Positions 26,068 to 37,579 are shown, counted from the stretch's first letter. The stretch is DNA of 50,565 nucleotides from a bacterium BMS3Bbin14 (GCA_002897615.1 BDTX01000016.1:1-50565); one strand, 5' to 3'. Program-made: numbers and translations. Notes: generated by a model not told the origin, from the sequence alone.

Positions 26068-27378
26068 CTACTCGTTCTGCAGCGTGCCGTAAGGCTCGTC
26101 TATTTCGAGACGGTCGATTCGTATGGCAACGACTTGCCCGGCAAGGCGGGCCGGGCCCTGGAACTGCACCGGAATATAATTTTCCGAGAATCCCTTGAGC
26201 CGGCCTGTTTCTTTATTGTGCCGTTCAGCGAGTACCTGTCTGGTCGTGCCGACATGGCGCCGGTAAAATTCCAGCTTTTTTTCGTGGCCGAGATCACGCA
26301 ACTGGCGAACTCGTTCTGCCTTGATATGTTTCGGCACCTGGTCCTGCATGGATGCGGCCGGGGTGCCCGGCCGCCGCGAAAAGGGAAAAACGTGGAGATA
26401 GGTAACCGGGAGATCGGCCAGCAGTTGCAGGGTATTTTCGTGGGCCGTGTTGTCCTCGCCGGGAAAACCGCTCAGGATATCACAGCCAATGGCAACATGA
26501 GGGAGGGCGGCGTGGCTCTGCCGTACGGCCCGGGCAAAAGTGGCAACAGGATAATGGCGGTTCATGCGCCGCAGGATGGTATCGTCCCCGCTTTGCAGGG
26601 GGATGTGCAGGTGCGGCATAAAATTTGGCGCTCCAATCATCAGTTCAAGCAGCGAGTCATTCACCTCGGTGGGTTCGATGGAACTGAGCCGGAAGCGCAT
26701 GACCGGGAATTCGCGGCAAAGCCGGGCGAGGAGGGTATAGATGGTTTCGTCCTCGTCCAGGTCCTGGCCGTACTTGCCCACGTTGATCCCGGTGATGACC
26801 AGCTCCCGGTATCCTTCTTCGCTGAAGATTGCGGCCTGCTCGAGAACATCCGGCAGCGCAAGGCTGCGGCTGCGCCCCCTGGTATGCGGGACGATGCAGT
26901 AGGAGCAGAAGTTGTTACAGCCATCTTGAATTCGTAAAAAGGCGCGGGTGCGGCCGTTGAAGCGGCGAACCGGCAGGCGGCAGATTTCCCGCTTCACCCC
27001 GATATCGCTCAGGGGCAGGTCGTATTCGTTCTCGGCCAGGGCGGCGTCAAGCACCTGGTCCTTATTGCCGTTGCCGACAATGCAGACAGACCGGCTATCG
27101 GTTATCTCCATGATGTCCCGGGATGCCGTTTGTGCATAGCAACCGGTGATGATCAGGCGGGCTGCGGGATTCGTTTTCATGGCCCGGCGGATCAGCTGCC
27201 GGGACTGCTGGCCGGCCCGACCGGTAACCGCACAGGTATTGATCACATAAATGTCGGCCCGGCCGGCAAAGGGGACGACTTCGCAGCCGGCCCTGGTCAG
27301 GGACGAACTGAACGAGGCGGATTCGAACTGGTTGACCTTGCAGCCGAGAGTGGCAATGGCGATTTTTCTCACTGACAA
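26068..27378 (-). CDS. mtaB: tRNA t6A37 methylthiotransferase MtaB
   Basis: This radical-SAM enzyme converts t6A37 to ms2t6A37 in tRNAs reading ANN codons. The 436 residues carry three N-terminal [4Fe-4S] cysteines (ATLGCKVNQ, INTCAVTG, ITGCYAQ) and the radical SAM motif CNNFCSYC near residue 154. The C-terminal TRAM-like region ends near VVAIRIDRLEIDEP. The LGCKVNQ signature favours MtaB over MiaB and RimO. It overlaps the end of mnmA by 10 bp, so two tRNA-thiolation genes are coupled. Confidence 0.95.
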   Translation of the reverse strand: MSVRKIAIATLGCKVNQFESASFSSSLTRAGCEVVPFAGRADIYVINTCAVTGRAGQQSRQLIRRAMKTNPAARLIITGCYAQTASRDIMEITDSRSVCIVGNGNKDQVLDAALAENEYDLPLSDIGVKREICRLPVRRFNGRTRAFLRIQDGCNNFCSYCIVPHTRGRSRSLALPDVLEQAAIFSEEGYRELVITGINVGKYGQDLDEDETIYTLLARLCREFPVMRFRLSSIEPTEVNDSLLELMIGAPNFMPHLHIPLQSGDDTILRRMNRHYPVATFARAVRQSHAALPHVAIGCDILSGFPGEDNTAHENTLQLLADLPVTYLHVFPFSRRPGTPAASMQDQVPKHIKAERVRQLRDLGHEKKLEFYRRHVGTTRQVLAERHNKETGRLKGFSENYIPVQFQGPARLAGQVVAIRIDRLEIDEPYGTLQNE

Positions 27379-28439
27379 TGGTCTCCGTCCGCAGCAGGGA
27401 GCCGACCGTCGATGACGCCGCTGCCCACTACCGTTTCCGCCATATAAAAAACCGCAAACTGCCCCGGTGTCACCGCTCTCTGCCGTTCGGTAAAAGAAAC
27501 AATCCAGCGGCCCCGGCTGTCCTGGTCAACCGTCGCCGGCGAGGCCCGATGGCGGGAACGGAGCTGGACAAGTCCGTCCCAAGGCAGCGCCGGGGGCTTG
27601 CCGGTCCAGCACACCTCCCGCAGCATGAGGGAGTGGGTGAACAGTTCTTCATTCTTGCAGACGATGACCCGGTTGTCTATCGCGTCAAGCTCCATGACAT
27701 ACCAGGGCGTTGTATCGGGCAGGCCAAGACCGTGCCGCTGGCCGATGGTGTAATGCCAGATGCCCCGGTGGTGTCCGAGTACCCGGCCCTTGCGGGTTAC
27801 GATATCTCCGGGGACGTCGTCTATACCCTGCTCTTGCAGAAAGGCGGCAACACTGTCGCCGCCCAGAAAACAGACATCCTGACTTTCCGGCCCATGGACT
27901 CCGGCGAGCCCCATGTCCGCGGCCATTCGGTATACCTTTTTTTTGGTGAATTCGCCGAGCGGCAGAATCATCTGGTTGAGTTGCGCCGCTGATAAGCGGC
28001 AGAGGAAGTATGACTGATCTTTTTTATCGTCAAGGCCGCGCATGATGAAGGATTCGGTGTCGTTTTCCCTGCGGATGCGGGCGTAATGGCCGGTAGCCAT
28101 CCTGTCCATGCCTTTGGCCTTCATGGACTCCATCAGGGCTCCAAATTTGATGCGTCGGTTACAGATAACACAGGGGTTGGGGGTCCGCCCATGTTGATAC
28201 AGGTCAATAAAATAATTGATTACGGTATCGGGAAAAAGCGACCGCATATCAATGATAGACAGGGGAATGTCCAGGCGCTTGGCCACTGCACGCACTCGAA
28301 GGATATGCTCCTCGACCCCTTTCAGGGGCAGATGCATGAAAAATCCGTGCACGGCAAACCCCTGCCGATGCAGGATGGCGGCGGAAACCGTGCTGTCCAC
28401 GCCCCCGCTCATGGCAATGCCGATTTTGAGTTGTGTCAT
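27369..28439 (-). CDS. mnmA: tRNA-specific 2-thiouridylase MnmA
   Basis: MnmA makes s2U34 in Lys, Glu and Gln tRNAs using ATP and a persulfide donor. The 356 residues contain the PP-loop AMSGGVDST near residue 9, the catalytic Cys in NPCVICNRRIKFG near residue 103, GHYARI, and the second Cys in SQDVCFLGG near residue 188. The C-terminal beta-barrel ends with AVFYMAETVVGSGVI. The two tRNAs later in this window (Glu-TTC, Lys-TTT) are its expected substrates. First gene of the mnmA-mtaB-cinA-recA run. Confidence 0.97.
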   Translation of the reverse strand: MTQLKIGIAMSGGVDSTVSAAILHRQGFAVHGFFMHLPLKGVEEHILRVRAVAKRLDIPLSIIDMRSLFPDTVINYFIDLYQHGRTPNPCVICNRRIKFGALMESMKAKGMDRMATGHYARIRRENDTESFIMRGLDDKKDQSYFLCRLSAAQLNQMILPLGEFTKKKVYRMAADMGLAGVHGPESQDVCFLGGDSVAAFLQEQGIDDVPGDIVTRKGRVLGHHRGIWHYTIGQRHGLGLPDTTPWYVMELDAIDNRVIVCKNEELFTHSLMLREVCWTGKPPALPWDGLVQLRSRHRASPATVDQDSRGRWIVSFTERQRAVTPGQFAVFYMAETVVGSGVIDGRLPAADGDHCQ

Positions 28440-28660
28440 GAAAAAAGAGGTTTATTTAAACGGTTCATATTCGGATTGTTGACGCATAAATCCCTGGTAC
28501 TGTACCATGTCGGGAAACGGGGGTAAACAGTAAGAAGTGGAACTTGGGGTTAATTTTTACAGCCGGGGAGAAGGAATAAATCGGCGGGAGCAGGTAAGGT
28601 CCGGCAAAAAAACGTCCTTCGCCGAAAAGAATTCGGCGGCACCGGACGCTTCGCTTGTCG

Positions 28661-29032
28661 TCAAAGCAGAGAAGCGAGGACCTCGCATTCGCGGCAGATT
28701 TCCATTTTACTTTTCCATTCCTTTCCTGCCGCGCATTCGCATTGAGTGCCGTTTATAAACCAGCAGAGATGTCCGGCTTGAAACTCCCAGGCCGGACAAA
28801 CTTTTTTGTACTCGCATTTTTTTCGTACCCAGCAGTCCTTGCGGCGCTGGGGGGCCTCCTGGCGCTGGTTAATGAGCAGGAAATAAGCCTGTCTTTCAAC
28901 ATGAAGCGGCACCGGCCGCCACCCCTGTTCGTAGCTCTGGACGGCCTTTAGAGAAACGCCGAGGAGTCTCGCGAATTCTTTCTGCGTTTTACCAAGCTTG
29001 GCCCTGGCTTTTGTAAAACCATTTTTGTCCAT
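28661..29032 (-). CDS. HTH (XRE-like) protein with cysteine-rich C-terminal domain
   Basis: Residues 5-50 form a lambda-repressor-type helix-turn-helix (KARAKLGKTQKEFARLLGV and SLKAVQSYEQGWRPVP). Residues 67-118 hold seven cysteines in CW-type motifs (CWVRKKC, VCPAW, LCWF, CECAAGK, ICRECEV), suggesting Zn or Fe-S binding. It resembles proteins labelled two-CW domain in databases. A metal- or redox-sensing DNA-binding regulator is inferred. It is unlinked in frame to mnmA, 221 bp away on the same strand. I see no obvious target gene. Confidence 0.8.
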   Translation of the reverse strand: MDKNGFTKARAKLGKTQKEFARLLGVSLKAVQSYEQGWRPVPLHVERQAYFLLINQRQEAPQRRKDCWVRKKCEYKKVCPAWEFQAGHLCWFINGTQCECAAGKEWKSKMEICRECEVLASLL

Positions 29033-29192
29033 CTCTACCCTAAAAAAAGAAACTATCTGTCTAAATCTCCATCACTACCACGTTGTGTCCTTCGTCGCAA
29101 GATTTTTTTTCAAGTACGGAACGCTGTCACCGGCCGAAGCATTTCGGTTTCACCTCGAAGCTGGAGCTGGAGGCAGAGGATGATATCGGGCA

Positions 29193-29217
29193 AAAAAGAC
29201 CGTTTCCGGATGGACAC
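29193..29217. repeat. Short repeat, copy 1 (about 24 bp)
   Basis: AAAAGACCGTTTC-GGATGG-CAC here recurs with two changes at 47154-47177. It lies just downstream of the CBM48 gene. Origin unknown. Confidence 0.5.
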
Positions 29218-29220
29218 TCG

Positions 29221-29517
29221 CTAGATATCCACCACGGAGTTTTCTTCACCGAACTCATTAGGTTCATACCGGTCGGCCGCCGGATCGTTGACCCAGATAT
29301 TACCGTCCAGCACATAACGGAAGCGGTAAGACCGGCCGGTTTCCAGGGAGATGGTTTTGGAGAAACTGCCGTCTTTGAGCCGCTTCATGGGCCGGTCCTC
29401 CAGCGACCAGTCATTAAACTCACCGGCAAGTACTGCCGACTCGGCGTTTTCGGTATTGGGGTATTTAAAGGTGACGCGACAGGATTTTCCGGTTTTTGAC
29501 AGTTTTTTTAGCAGCAT
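29221..29517 (-). CDS. Small CBM48/AMPK-type glycogen-binding domain protein
   Basis: The 98 residues form a single early-set beta-sandwich. CRVTFKYPNTENAESAVLAGEFNDWS is the classic start of isoamylase-N/AMPK-beta domains; later come MKRLKDGSFSKTISLETGRSYRFRYVLDG and WVNDPAADRY. Such small proteins bind alpha-glucans or act as regulatory subunits. No amylase, kinase or glycogen gene is nearby. ATG 29517 is preferred because AAAGG lies 7 bp upstream; a GTG at 29526 is also in frame. Confidence 0.85.
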   Translation of the reverse strand: MLLKKLSKTGKSCRVTFKYPNTENAESAVLAGEFNDWSLEDRPMKRLKDGSFSKTISLETGRSYRFRYVLDGNIWVNDPAADRYEPNEFGEENSVVDI

Positions 29518-29982
29518 GGGATACACCTTTCGGAATTTGAGCTGTATGTTGATTGCACTGCTGAGTTTGCGAACTATCCAGGTACGATTTCACTCCTACC
29601 TGAATCCGTGACGGCTTGAGGTAATGCTCTGTGCAATATATGGAAATTATTGTGTTATATGCGGAATAAGCGCATTGCCCGGTCTTCACCGCGCCGCCCT
29701 TCGGGCGCCCGGTAACGGATTCGGATCCTATAAAAGTCTAGAACATGATCTTGCCGGAGTCAACAAATAAGTCATCGTTTCTGCATCCCAGCTTCAGGCC
29801 ATCTTGAACCGCTCCCCAATCACAAAATGTTTGTTTTTAACAGTTTCTCCGACGGCCGTGGGGAATTAATATGGCAACTGTTCAGATATGCTTCATCATA
29901 TTAGGGCAAGCAGGCCAACGAATCTATATTTGTGACTATGCGAGATGGCCTGATCGCTAGAAGATGGAGTGCGGCCGGGCAG
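29518..29982. other. Intergenic region, 465 bp
   Basis: It contains dispersed element copy F (29598-29726). The remaining stretch, 29727-29982, is A+T-rich and shows no supported gene; it may hold the CBM48-gene promoter on the left side. Confidence 0.55.
29598..29726. mobile_element. Dispersed TIR element copy F, 129-bp deleted form, TSD CCT
   Basis: It has the same 129-bp architecture as copy E: ACCTGAATCCGTGACGG at the left, the central GGGCGCCCGGTAACGG junction, and ACGGATTCGGAT at the right. CCT flanks both sides (29595-29597, 29727-29729). Independent target duplications show that the short form itself moved. Confidence 0.9.
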
Positions 29983-30759
29983 TTACATCTCTTTGAGGAG
30001 CCGGATGTCCCTGGCCTCGGAGCGGTTGTCGTTGGCAGGATTCTCCACGATACGAAACTCGAAAATCCTGGAGGTATCCTGGAAATAGTGGTCCGTATCC
30101 GGGGCGGAGTTGGAGCGGTGGAAAAAAACGGTATTGCCATGCAGCCGGCCTTTTTCCATCCGGTAGTAGCGGAAAAAGCCAAAACCGCGGCCCTGGTTAT
30201 AGTTGGCCACACTGCCGCGATGCCAGCCCTCGTCGTCGCTGAGGCCGTTGCTGTGAATGGGCAGCAGGCCGGGAATGAGGAAGCCGGACAGGTAGGAGTC
30301 CGCGACCTCCTTGAGTTCAAGGCTGACGTTGTGAAAACCGATTATTTCCACCCGGCAGCCCATGTTCTGCAGGGCGGTGACCAGGCGGATGAAGTCGCCG
30401 TCACCGGAGAGCAGAATGATACGGTCCAGGTTGCGGGACTGGAGCAGGGCATCGATGGCCAGGTCCATGTCGGCATTGGCCTTGGTGGTGATGTTGCCGT
30501 CTTCGTCCTGATAGCGGTGGACATATTTTTTGATGATTTTAAAGCCGCACTGCCTGAGGATATTGTGGTAGGAGTAAACTTTCTGCCGATATTCCGGGTC
30601 CTTGGCCGTGCGCTCCCGGTCTTCAGCCAGGTAGCAGTTGGCCCGCAGCAGCACCGAGTCGTCAGCATTGGCCAGGTCCACCAGCACGTCGTAACGCATG
30701 CCGTAGCCGCCGCTCCTTTTTATGTTTTCGGCGTCAACGTAAATGGCTGTTTTGAGCAT
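29983..30759 (-). CDS. NYN-domain (PIN-like) protein with C-terminal cold-shock-like domain
   Basis: Residues 1-165 form a NYN/LabA-type PIN nuclease fold with acidic residues in IYVDAENI, ADMDLAIDALL and LLSGDGDFIRLV, the usual metal-binding positions. Residues about 183-235 (HRGSVANYNQGRGFGFFRYYR...GNTVFFHRSN) look like a cold-shock/OB fold. The combination suggests a sequence-guided RNA-processing enzyme; this is inference. It lies 72 bp from guaA's stop on the same strand, as an independent unit. It starts at ATG 30759. Confidence 0.88.
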   Translation of the reverse strand: MLKTAIYVDAENIKRSGGYGMRYDVLVDLANADDSVLLRANCYLAEDRERTAKDPEYRQKVYSYHNILRQCGFKIIKKYVHRYQDEDGNITTKANADMDLAIDALLQSRNLDRIILLSGDGDFIRLVTALQNMGCRVEIIGFHNVSLELKEVADSYLSGFLIPGLLPIHSNGLSDDEGWHRGSVANYNQGRGFGFFRYYRMEKGRLHGNTVFFHRSNSAPDTDHYFQDTSRIFEFRIVENPANDNRSEARDIRLLKEM

Positions 30760-30814
30760 GAATCCGTTATCCGTTCGTAATGATCAACTGGTCGGCGGTC
30801 TCTTTAACCGGGGT

Positions 30815-30830
30815 CAGTGACGGCTTGAGG
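30815..30830. mobile_element. Dispersed TIR element relic G
   Basis: GTGACGGCTTGAGG, the sub-terminal block of the element, survives in a 16-bp match immediately after the guaA stop codon; the rest is lost. It could be chance, but the position 3' of a gene matches copies C and E. Confidence 0.45.
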
Positions 30831-30831
30831 T

Positions 30832-32382
30832 TTATTCCCACTCAATCGTACTCGGCGGCTTGGAGGAGATATCGAACACGACCCTGTTGACGCCGCGAAC
30901 CTCGTTGATGATCCGGTTGGAGATCTGGCCCAGCAGGTCATACGGCAGCCGGGACCAGTCGGCGGTCATGGCATCACGGCTGTCCACGGAGCGGATCGCG
31001 ATCACATGTTCGTAGGTGCGGCTGTCCCCCATGACCCCGACGGTCTGGATGGGGAGCAGGACGGCAAATGACTGCCACACTTTATGATACCAGCCGGATT
31101 TTTTCATCTCTTCCAGCACGATTACGTCGGCCTGGCGGATGATATGGAGCCGTTCGCCGGTAACTTCGCCCATGATCCTGATACCCAGTCCCGGACCGGG
31201 GAAGGGCTGGCGCATGACAGCCTCTTCGGGCAGCCCCAGCTCCTGCCCCAGTTCACGAACCTCGTCCTTGAACAGTTCGCGCAGCGGTTCGATGAGATCA
31301 AGGCGCATTCGTTCAGGCAGGCCGCCGACATTATGATGCGATTTGATGGGGGCCTTGCCGCGAAAGACGACGGATTCGATAACATCCGGGTAGAGCGTGC
31401 CCTGGGCCAGGTATTTCACGTCGCCCAGCTTACGGGCCTCCTCTTCGAAAATTTTGATAAAACCCAGGCCGATGCGCTTGCGTTTTTCCTCCGGGTCGAC
31501 AACCCCCTTCAGTTCGTCAAGAAAGAAGGCTACGGCATCCACATCAATGACGTGGAGGTCGGATTTCTGCCGGAAAAAACGGAGCACGCTTTCCGTTTCG
31601 CCGGTCCGCATGAGGCCGTTATTGACATAAATGCAGGTCAATTGATCGCCGACCGCCCGGTGAACCAGGGCGGCGGTCACCGAGGAGTCAACCCCGCCGG
31701 ACAGGGCGCAGATCACCTTGCCGCCGTTCACCTTGTTTCGTACCTGTTCCACCGTCGACTCGATAAAGGAGCGCATGGTCCAGGTGGGATGGCAGCCGCA
31801 GAGATCGAAGATGAAGTTCCTAAGTATATCGGCGCCGATCGGGGTGTGGACCACTTCGGGATGGAACTGGACGGCGACAAAGGGTTTATCCTGGTGGCGC
31901 AGGGCGGCCATGGGTGAATGAGCGCTGCTGGCCGTGATCACAAAACCGGGGGCGGCCTCTTTAACGCGGTCGCCGTGACTCATCCATACCTGGTGCCGGG
32001 CAGGGGCGGCTTCCAGGCCGGCAAAGATGCCGGCGGTATGTTCGATAAGGAGTTCCGCCTTGCCGAATTCCCGTTTTTCCGCCTTTTCCACCAGCCCGCC
32101 CAATTGCTGCATCATGAGCTGGGCCCCGTAACAGATACCGAGAACCGGAATGCCCAGGTCGAAGATACCGGCATCGCTGATGGGGGCGTCCTCGTCATAG
32201 ACACTGGCCGGGCCGCCGGAGAGGATGATGCCGGACGGCTTCATCTCCCGGATCCGGTCAAGTTCGAGGGTATAGGGATGGATCTCGCTGTATACCTTCT
32301 GTTCCCGGATACGGCGGGCAATGAGCTGGGTGGTCTGGGAGCCGAAGTCAAGGATAATGATTTTTTCGTTGTGCGTAGCCAT
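30832..32382 (-). CDS. guaA: GMP synthase (glutamine-hydrolysing)
   Basis: GuaA aminates XMP to GMP. The 516 residues comprise a class-I glutamine amidotransferase ([20 protein letters not shown], nucleophile Cys in GICYGAQLM near residue 86, VQFHPEV), an ATP-pyrophosphatase domain ([19 protein letters not shown] near residue 226) and the C-terminal dimerisation domain ending [13 protein letters not shown] 32382 is preferred over the in-frame TTG at 32388; both lack a strong ribosome binding site. guaB lies 180 bp upstream on the same strand, the usual guaBA pair. Confidence 0.98.
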   Translation of the reverse strand: MATHNEKIIILDFGSQTTQLIARRIREQKVYSEIHPYTLELDRIREMKPSGIILSGGPASVYDEDAPISDAGIFDLGIPVLGICYGAQLMMQQLGGLVEKAEKREFGKAELLIEHTAGIFAGLEAAPARHQVWMSHGDRVKEAAPGFVITASSAHSPMAALRHQDKPFVAVQFHPEVVHTPIGADILRNFIFDLCGCHPTWTMRSFIESTVEQVRNKVNGGKVICALSGGVDSSVTAALVHRAVGDQLTCIYVNNGLMRTGETESVLRFFRQKSDLHVIDVDAVAFFLDELKGVVDPEEKRKRIGLGFIKIFEEEARKLGDVKYLAQGTLYPDVIESVVFRGKAPIKSHHNVGGLPERMRLDLIEPLRELFKDEVRELGQELGLPEEAVMRQPFPGPGLGIRIMGEVTGERLHIIRQADVIVLEEMKKSGWYHKVWQSFAVLLPIQTVGVMGDSRTYEHVIAIRSVDSRDAMTADWSRLPYDLLGQISNRIINEVRGVNRVVFDISSKPPSTIEWE

Positions 32383-32562
32383 GATCAATATTTTGAATGT
32401 TTGATTTTATGTGCCTGTTCAGGCAGAAGTTGATAATTTCGATTTTTTACCGAATCCGGGCCGGTCAGCAGGGCGCCGGCTGTTCGTCAACCGGCCGGCT
32501 TGGTCGCGGAAGGTAAGCGGGTTGGCGCGACTCCGGGACATGGAGCGCCCAGGTACGATTTT

Positions 32563-34032
32563 TTATAGACCTTCAGTGCGGTAATTCGGTGCCTCACGGG
32601 TAATGATGACATCATGGACGTGTGATTCGCGCAGACCGGCCGGCGAGATGCGGACAAAGCGGGCCCGCTTGTGCAGCTCCGGGATGGTTGCCGCTCCGAC
32701 ATAGCCCATGCCGGAACGCAGGCCGCCCAGGAGCTGATAGATCATTTCGGCCAGGGTTCCCCGGTAGGGCACCTTGCCTTCGATGCCTTCCGGAACCAGT
32801 TTCGACGATCCCGAGTTTTCCTGGAAATAGCGGTCCCGGCTGCCCTTTTTCATGGCCCCGAGCGAGCCCATTCCCCGGTAGCCTTTGTATTTGCGGCCCT
32901 GGAACAGAAACGTTTCTCCCGGTGCCTCGTCGGTGCCGGCAAAGAGAGAGCCGACCATGACCGTGTGGGCGCCGATACCGATGGCTTTACAGATATCGCC
33001 GGAAAACTTGATCCCGCCGTCGGCAATTACGGGGATTCCTTTTTTCCCGGCCTCTGCCGCACAGTCGTTCAAGGCGGTGAGCTGCGGTACCCCGACGCCG
33101 GCGACAATGCGGGTCGTACAGATGGAGCCGGGCCCGACCCCGACCTTGACCGCGTTGGCGCCGGCCTTGATCAGGTCCCTGGTCCCCTCGGCCGTGGCCA
33201 CATTGCCGGCAATCACCGGCAGATCGGGCCAGGCACCCTTCACCTCGCTCACCGCCCGCACGACCCCGACGGAATGGCCGTGGGCCGAGTCCAGGACCAC
33301 GACGTCGACTCCGGCCTTGACCAGGGTCTCGGCCCGTTCGAGCATGTCAGTGCTGACGCCGATCGCCGCGCCGGCCAGCAGCCGCCCCATGCTATCCTTG
33401 GCTGCATGGGGATATTTTTTGATCTTTTCAATATCCTTGATGGTGATCAACCCCTTGAGTTTGCCTTCATCGTCCACCACCAGCAGTTTCTCGATCCGGT
33501 GTTCGTGCAGGAGGGCCTTGGAGTGCTCCAGGTCAATTCCCACCGGGGCGGTGACCAGGTTTTTGCTGGTCATGACATCGGCTACTCTCAGGCTGTCGTC
33601 GGAGACAAAACGCAGGTCGCGGTTGGTGACGATGCCGACCAGTTTTTCACCCTCCAGGACCGGCAGACCGGAAATCTGGTAGCTGGCCATGATCGACTGC
33701 ACCTCGGCGACGCTCTGGTGAGCGGTAACGGTTATCGGATCAATGATCATGCCTGATTCCGATTTTTTGACCCGCTCGACCTCCCTGGCCTGGCTCTTGG
33801 TGCTCATGTTTTTGTGGATTATGCCGATCCCGCCTTCCCGGGCCATGGCGATGGCCGTCCGGTGTTCCGTGACCGTGTCCATGGCCGCACTGATCAGGGG
33901 GGCATTCAAGAGTATTGTATCCGTCAGCCTGGTTGCCAGGGAGACCTCGGAAGGTAATGCTTCCGAGGCAGCAGGAATCAGAAGGACGTCGTCAAAAGTA
34001 TATGCCGCGGGTATGTCGTCCTGAGAGAACAT
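32563..34032 (-). CDS. guaB: Inosine-5'-monophosphate dehydrogenase
   Basis: GuaB oxidises IMP to XMP with NAD+, the committed step to GMP. The 489 residues show [21 protein letters not shown], a tandem CBS pair (residues about 95-205), DSAHGHS, the catalytic loop GPGSICTTR near residue 300, and the flap region [13 protein letters not shown] 34032 has AAGGAGGG upstream and gives the normal length; the frame runs on to 34116 without family similarity. Confidence 0.98.
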   Translation of the reverse strand: MFSQDDIPAAYTFDDVLLIPAASEALPSEVSLATRLTDTILLNAPLISAAMDTVTEHRTAIAMAREGGIGIIHKNMSTKSQAREVERVKKSESGMIIDPITVTAHQSVAEVQSIMASYQISGLPVLEGEKLVGIVTNRDLRFVSDDSLRVADVMTSKNLVTAPVGIDLEHSKALLHEHRIEKLLVVDDEGKLKGLITIKDIEKIKKYPHAAKDSMGRLLAGAAIGVSTDMLERAETLVKAGVDVVVLDSAHGHSVGVVRAVSEVKGAWPDLPVIAGNVATAEGTRDLIKAGANAVKVGVGPGSICTTRIVAGVGVPQLTALNDCAAEAGKKGIPVIADGGIKFSGDICKAIGIGAHTVMVGSLFAGTDEAPGETFLFQGRKYKGYRGMGSLGAMKKGSRDRYFQENSGSSKLVPEGIEGKVPYRGTLAEMIYQLLGGLRSGMGYVGAATIPELHKRARFVRISPAGLRESHVHDVIITREAPNYRTEGL

Positions 34033-34441
34033 GCATCCCTCCTTGCTTGATATGAAAATCGTCTCGGACGAAGCTCTGTGTCCGTGGCGATTTTCATTGT
34101 TAGTTGGTTCGTTCAAAAATATTTTGCAGAATTGGCGCCGGGAGGCGAAAATGTGAAGTATTTTTTGAGCGGCCCCTTACCATATTTTATTAGTAATTAT
34201 TTTTTGGGGAGGTGGAAATAAATACGTCATCGTTTTCAATTCCAATGAGTTATTTGCCCGCCTCTCCTTACGGTGCAATGTAGCACGTTAGGGCATAAAA
34301 GAAAATGGTAAATGAGAACTCCAACCCTTGGGCATCCGGTGCCGGTTGGTGCCGCGCCTAAAAAAAAAAATATGGATTTTTCGTAACTATTCAGGTACAA
34401 GCGAAAACCGGCATAACCTCCGGCAAAAAAATGGTGATACT
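34033..34441. other. Intergenic region between divergent guaB and the YrdC-family gene
   Basis: The region is A+T-rich around 34140-34210, probably holding the guaB promoter, though I could not fix -35/-10 boxes. The second copy of the roughly 50-bp repeat lies at 34381-34431 directly before the YrdC-family start. No gene seen. Confidence 0.55.
34381..34431. repeat. Short dispersed repeat, copy 2 (about 50 bp)
   Basis: CGTAACTATTCAGG, ACAAGCGAA and CATAA-CTC are shared in order with 23471-23521. It ends about 10 bp before the YrdC-family start, so it supplies that gene's leader. Confidence 0.6.
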
Positions 34442-35059
34442 ATGGCACTTCTGTTGGAAATTCATCCGCATACCCCCCAGCCGCGTCTGATCAGTCAGGT
34501 GGTTGACGTCCTGCATAGGGGAGGTGTGATCTGCTATCCCACTGATACTATGTATGGTCTCGGCTGTGATATTTTTAGTCAAAAGGCGGTTAAGCGGGTC
34601 TACCAGATAAAGAAAAGACCGAAGCACAAGCCGTTTACCTTTATGTGCTCCAGTCTGAAAAATATCAGTCAGTATGGTCATGTCGGCAATACGGCCTACC
34701 GTCTGATGCATAAAAACCTGCCCGGTCCGTACACCTTTGTTTTGCCAGGCACCAAGCTGGTCCCCAGGATCATGCTCACCCGGCAGAAAACGGTTGGTAT
34801 CCGGGTGCCGGACCACCCAATCTGCCTGGCCCTGATCGAGAGCCTCGGCAATCCCATCCTTACCACCAGCGCCATGTCGGAGGACGAATCCGAGCCGCCC
34901 CGGGACGCCTTTGACGTTAATGAACTTTTCGGTAACCAGGTCGACTTGATTATCGACGGCGGCCCGATCTATCCGGACCCCTCAACCGTGGTTTCTCTGG
35001 TCGGCGATCGGCCTGAAATTCTGCGTCAGGGCAAGGGAGACAGCAGCATTTTCCTATGA
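34442..35059 (+). CDS. YciO/YrdC/Sua5-family protein (L-threonylcarbamoyladenylate synthase type)
   Basis: The 205 residues match the YrdC/Sua5 dsRNA-binding fold: GGVICYPTDTMYGLGCDIF near residue 27, IKKRPKHKPFTFMC, LPGPYTFVL, KTVGIRVPDHP and ILTTSAM. Members make threonylcarbamoyl-AMP for t6A37; YciO paralogues are less well understood. KRPKHKP and the lack of a Sua5 C-terminal domain fit the short bacterial type. t6A is the substrate of MtaB, also encoded here. The ribosome binding site is weak. A bidirectional terminator follows. Confidence 0.9.
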   Translation: MALLLEIHPHTPQPRLISQVVDVLHRGGVICYPTDTMYGLGCDIFSQKAVKRVYQIKKRPKHKPFTFMCSSLKNISQYGHVGNTAYRLMHKNLPGPYTFVLPGTKLVPRIMLTRQKTVGIRVPDHPICLALIESLGNPILTTSAMSEDESEPPRDAFDVNELFGNQVDLIIDGGPIYPDPSTVVSLVGDRPEILRQGKGDSSIFL

Positions 35060-35064
35060 AAATA

Positions 35065-35109
35065 AAAAAGCCGGTGGTCGCATGATGCGGCTCACCGGCT
35101 TTTTTTTTA
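35065..35109. terminator. Bidirectional rho-independent terminator
   Basis: AAAGCCGGTG pairs with CACCGGCTTT around a 14-nt loop, with an A-run on the left and nine T on the right. It separates the convergent YrdC-family gene and ihfB and should work in both directions. Confidence 0.92.
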
Positions 35110-35119
35110 TTCCAGGAAC

Positions 35120-35404
35120 TTATTCTTTTTCGATCAGGACTTCCTTGAGAGATTTGCTCATGGTAAAGTGCAGGGTCTTGCGGGCCGGGATGTTCATCAT
35201 CTTGCCGGTTTTCGGGTTTTTGGTGCTGCGCGGTTTCCGTGTTCGGACTGAAAAACTGCCGAAACCTCGTATTTCCACACGCCGGCCGTCGATCAGGGCC
35301 TGGGCGATTTCTCCAAGAATAATATCAACGGCAACCGCGATGTCCTGCTTATAATATCCGCCAAGTTGTCCGGCAACTTCGTTAATCAGTTCACGCTTCA
35401 GCAT
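35120..35404 (-). CDS. ihfB: Integration host factor subunit beta-like (HU/IHF family)
   Basis: This 94-residue DNA-bending protein has the HU/IHF core: VEIRGFGSFSVRTRKPRSTKNPKTGK (beta arm, Pro near residue 64) and MNIPARKTLHFTMSKSLKE. RKPRSTKNPKTG-K is closer to IHF-beta than to HU. Its position after rpsA is the same as in E. coli. AGAGGTAACAC precedes the ATG. HU is the alternative. Confidence 0.9.
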   Translation of the reverse strand: MLKRELINEVAGQLGGYYKQDIAVAVDIILGEIAQALIDGRRVEIRGFGSFSVRTRKPRSTKNPKTGKMMNIPARKTLHFTMSKSLKEVLIEKE

Positions 35405-35565
35405 TGTTGTGTTACCTCTGGCTGTTGGCTATTTTCAATAATCTGTATCCCGCTAAAAACAGCACGGCAAAAAAATAAAAATAGGAAAAAGGGTATCCTG
35501 CTTCCGGGCGGGGCAATCAATGCCCCGCTGCCATATTTTTTTCAGCTTGCCGCAAAACAAACTTT

Positions 35566-37371
<1,806 letters not shown>

Positions 37372-37579
37372 GGGTTACTGTTCCTCTGTTGACCGGGATC
37401 GTCCGGCCGTTTTCAATTAAAGGGTTAAAAGGTTTAGGTTGGCATTGCCCCGGTTGAGACCATGCCCCAAAGTGATCTTATTACCAGAGTCATTAGGGAA
37501 AAACAACTGTTTCATCCTGAAAAACTGTCTTTTTCCGCAGGGGAAGGACTGCCGGTTTGAGCGGGCGGAATACGGGGTA

